A stretch of 64,000 bases of DNA, from NCBI RefSeq assembly GCF_041677825.1, contig NZ_JBAYPG010000003.1, positions 96,736-160,735 of the forward strand, read 5' to 3'. The position numbers and the translations under genes were made by a program. This stretch comes from Castellaniella sp041677825 (GTDB lineage: Bacteria; Pseudomonadota; Gammaproteobacteria; Burkholderiales; Burkholderiaceae_B). Positions 61,940 to 64,000 of the stretch are shown here, piece after piece. Position 1 is the first letter of the stretch; every line of letters begins with the position of its first letter. The notes beneath the pieces were generated by a model. The model saw only the letters and a program-made list of their open reading frames with translations, was not told where the DNA came from and did no database searches.

Positions 61940-63361
61940 CTAGCCAGCAATGGGCGGATGCTGCTGGCCGAACTGCGTCGCCTGCTCGAATGCATGGGCG
62001 ATCTGCAGCAGGGCGAAATCGGCTTGATGACGGCCAACGATCTGCAGCCCGACCGGCAGACCCTGAGCGGTGAAGCCGCAGGGTACGGAAATCGCAGGAT
62101 GGGCAGTTGCCGTGACATAGTAGGCTGAACGCATCCAGTCGATGTAGCTGTCCATTTTCACATCACCGATCTGCGTGACGTATTCCTGCTCGATCGGGAA
62201 GGGCGCCACCTGGCTGGTCGGAAACACCATGAATTCGTAGCGCGACATGAAATCATGGACCTGGCGAAAGAGCCGCGTGCGCAATACCCGGGCACGAGCC
62301 AGTTGGGTGATGTCAAGGGCACGGCCCGCCTCGATGTTGCTGACGATCGTCTGTTTCAGAACACCCGGATGGCGATCCATCAGTTCACCCAGATTGGCCT
62401 GGAACTGATAGGCGCGCAGGGTCAGGGCAGCTTCGGTGGCATCGGAGAAATCCGGGCAGGCGTCTTCCACGATGCAGCCCAGCCCTTCGAACACGCTGCG
62501 CTGGGCTTCGATCATCTGGACGACCTGCGGCTCGATGGGCAGCCCCCCCATGGTGGGGCTCCAGGCGATGCGCACCCCTTTCAGATCGCGACCCAATGGT
62601 TCGCGAAACTGTGCCCCGGTGCCGGCAATCGCCAAAGGATCACGCGCATCGAACCCGGCCATCACGGACAGGTACAAGGCGAGATCCTGTACGGTACGGG
62701 CCATGGGTCCATCGACTGCGAGGCTGTCCCAGCCATCGAGCGTCAGCGACCGGGGTACGCGCCCCACGGATGGCCGCAGGCCCACGACGTTGTTGAAACT
62801 GGCCGGGCAGCGCAGAGAACCGAACATGTCACTACCATCGGCCAGCGGCACCATGCCGGTGGCCAATGCAACGGCGGCCCCCCCGCTGGACCCGCCGCAC
62901 GTCCTGGACAGATCATAGGGATTTCGTGTGGCGCCGAATACTTCGTTGAATGTCTGGGAGCCCGCGCCGAATTCCGGCGTGTTCGTTTTCCCCACACTGA
63001 TGGCACCGGCCTGCTGCTGCCGTTCAACGATCAGGGCACTCTGATCGGGGATGAAGTGCTCATGGATTTTCGAACCGAACGTCGTGCGCATGCCCTTGGT
63101 GAGCGTGAGATCCTTGTGCGCCACAGGCAGACCGTGCAGGGGGCCCAGCGCCTTTCCTTGCGCCTGGGCCTCATCGGCCGCCAGCGCCGCCTGCATGGCC
63201 TGCTCGGCATGCAAGGTCACCATGGCATTGACCTGCGGGTTGACCTGCTCGATGCGGGCCAGGTGTGCCTGCATGACCTCGCGGGCCGACAGGTCACCCG
63301 CCCGGATGGCGTCAGCCAATGCCGTGGCCGTCATGTAACAAATAGCTTCTGAATTACCCAT
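61940..63361 (-). CDS. Amidase signature-family enzyme
   Basis: The 473-aa protein has the amidase signature triad: Lys83 (AHKDLTL), cis-Ser in TCGGSSGGAAVALATG near residue 158 and nucleophile Ser182 in GSDMFGSLRCPA. The usual GGS before the nucleophile reads FGS, a small departure. It hydrolyses an amide, perhaps an aryl or fatty amide, but the substrate cannot be told. The gene stands alone. It is not GatA, because the gatC/gatB partners are absent and key GatA features are missing. Confidence 0.87.
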   Translation of the reverse strand: MGNSEAICYMTATALADAIRAGDLSAREVMQAHLARIEQVNPQVNAMVTLHAEQAMQAALAADEAQAQGKALGPLHGLPVAHKDLTLTKGMRTTFGSKIHEHFIPDQSALIVERQQQAGAISVGKTNTPEFGAGSQTFNEVFGATRNPYDLSRTCGGSSGGAAVALATGMVPLADGSDMFGSLRCPASFNNVVGLRPSVGRVPRSLTLDGWDSLAVDGPMARTVQDLALYLSVMAGFDARDPLAIAGTGAQFREPLGRDLKGVRIAWSPTMGGLPIEPQVVQMIEAQRSVFEGLGCIVEDACPDFSDATEAALTLRAYQFQANLGELMDRHPGVLKQTIVSNIEAGRALDITQLARARVLRTRLFRQVHDFMSRYEFMVFPTSQVAPFPIEQEYVTQIGDVKMDSYIDWMRSAYYVTATAHPAISVPCGFTAQGLPVGLQIVGRHQADFALLQIAHAFEQATQFGQQHPPIAG

Positions 63362-63589
63362 TGCAGAGCGCCATCCATTTTCTCGGGTTCAGGCTGCATG
63401 CTACCTTCTGGACACGGATTCCCGCAAGTCCGTGTGCATTGCCCAAAACACAAAGCTGGCCAAAGCCCGTTCATTTCGTTACGATATGTTCGCCAAGTAT
63501 GCATTCGATGTATGTGTACATCTTCGCGTCCATAGGTCATTCGACATGGCCGCCACTTACCCAACCAAAAACGAAAGGACAGGCACAAC

Positions 63590-63883
63590 ATGGTCAAGAA
63601 CTCCATCAACGACGACATCTACGCATCTGCCGAACTGCGAGGCAATCTTCCCAAGTCAGGCTTTCCGCAAAAAGAGAACAATCCCGTGGATGCGTTCAGT
63701 GCGATACGCGATGAGCTCATGCTGGATGGCAACTCGCGCCAGAACCTGGCCACCTTCTGCCAGACCTGGGTAGATGACGAAATCCGCAGCCTCATGGATC
63801 TGTCCATCGACAAGAACATGATCGACAAGGACGAATACCCCCAGACGGCCGAAATCGAGGCACGCTGTGTGCGCATGCTAAAG
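63590..63883 (+). pseudogene. gadB: Glutamate decarboxylase, broken after about 97 codons
   Basis: From the ATG at 63590 (AAGGA 9 bp upstream) the frame reads like the N-terminus of GadB/GAD: DELMLDGNSRQNLATFCQTW, then LMDLSIDKNMIDKDEYPQTA and EIEARCVRML. Decarboxylases are about 460 aa and continue with ADLW or similar. Here the similarity stops after CVRML, and the sequence changes to KWTHVSRQISLEF, which has no GAD character and reaches a stop at 63970. The gene is therefore cut, most simply by an insertion at about 63881-63884; the rest could lie beyond the window. Intact GadB consumes a proton in acid resistance or makes GABA. Confidence 0.78.
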
Positions 63884-64000
63884 TGGACCCATGTGTCAAG
63901 ACAGATTTCACTGGAGTTTAAGCTAAGTCCGTTGCTTCGATTGCAGCTGCCCGGCGCTGCCCCGTGGTGACCGAACTGGACGGTGTTCCGGCCCGGTCAA
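63884..64000. mobile_element. Probable end of an insertion element disrupting gadB (partial)
   Basis: The sequence from TGGACCCATGTGTCAAGACA onwards replaces gadB. This opening resembles terminal inverted repeats of IS3-like elements in general form, but I cannot verify a family. Two short minus-strand frames run in from the window edge and stop at about 63915-63925 (for example one ending TGQRRAAAIEATDLA), as a transposase C-terminus would. The other end and any target duplication are outside the window. Confidence 0.4.

Noticed and set aside
1..64000. tRNA, rRNA or other structured RNA genes
   Set aside because: No cloverleaf, CCA-ended segment or conserved rRNA string was noticed in any intergenic gap on reading; a covariance-model search would be needed to exclude small RNAs.

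Overview
The window is a GC-rich, gene-dense bacterial chromosome segment. Gene families and codon use (TonB/ExbBD, NADP-type GdhA, rho, parC/parE, UbiUVT, anaerobic HemN) point to a betaproteobacterium, most likely Burkholderiales of the Alcaligenaceae type (Castellaniella or Bordetella relatives). That placement is inference; no rRNA or tRNA gene was seen to anchor it.

Layout. 1-3.3 kb: urate degradation (puuE partial, a divergent GntR-family regulator, uraH, puuD). 3.4-12.6 kb: a compact minus-strand type IVb pilus operon, pilL-N-O-P-Q-R-S-V, of the kind best known from IncI1 conjugative plasmids. 12.7-16.4 kb: a sugar/glycerol-phosphate-type binding protein, a DadA-like dehydrogenase and a 2Fe-2S flavin reductase. 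16.4-33.1 kb: housekeeping genes (parC, parE, trxA, rho, gdhA, yhdP, glnE, clpB), with a clear sigma-32-type promoter for clpB and strong hairpins in the convergent gaps. 33.3-35.2 kb: a cytochrome P450 and two small proteins. 35.4-40.6 kb: a YhiI-RbbA-YhhJ-type ABC exporter behind a TetR-type operator and a short, translationally coupled upstream ORF.

40.7-49.9 kb is an anaerobic-lifestyle block: short phosphate acyltransferase plus acetate kinase, the ubiT-ubiV-ubiU genes for oxygen-independent ubiquinone synthesis, a DUF2249 protein with a polytopic membrane partner, a cysteine-poor Crp/Fnr-family regulator, ybaN and anaerobic hemN. Near-consensus FNR/DNR boxes lie upstream of ubiU and between hemN and the next operon. 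49.9-55.9 kb is a six-gene Mrp Na+/H+ antiporter operon whose first gene is an A-B fusion and whose later genes are mostly linked by 4-bp ATGA overlaps. 56.0-58.2 kb holds a small secreted protein and a two-component system; 58.2-60.6 kb a Fur-box-preceded tonB-exbB-exbD operon; then an MscS channel, an amidase, and at the right edge a glutamate decarboxylase gene broken after about 97 codons, probably by a mobile element that continues past the window.

Most of the window is conventional. The parts that best repay attention are the chromosomal IncI-like pilus operon lacking its usual peptidase, transglycosylase and recombinase genes; the geometry of the FNR-type sites around ubiU; the small leader ORF with a TetR-like operator but no adjacent regulator; and the truncated gadB.
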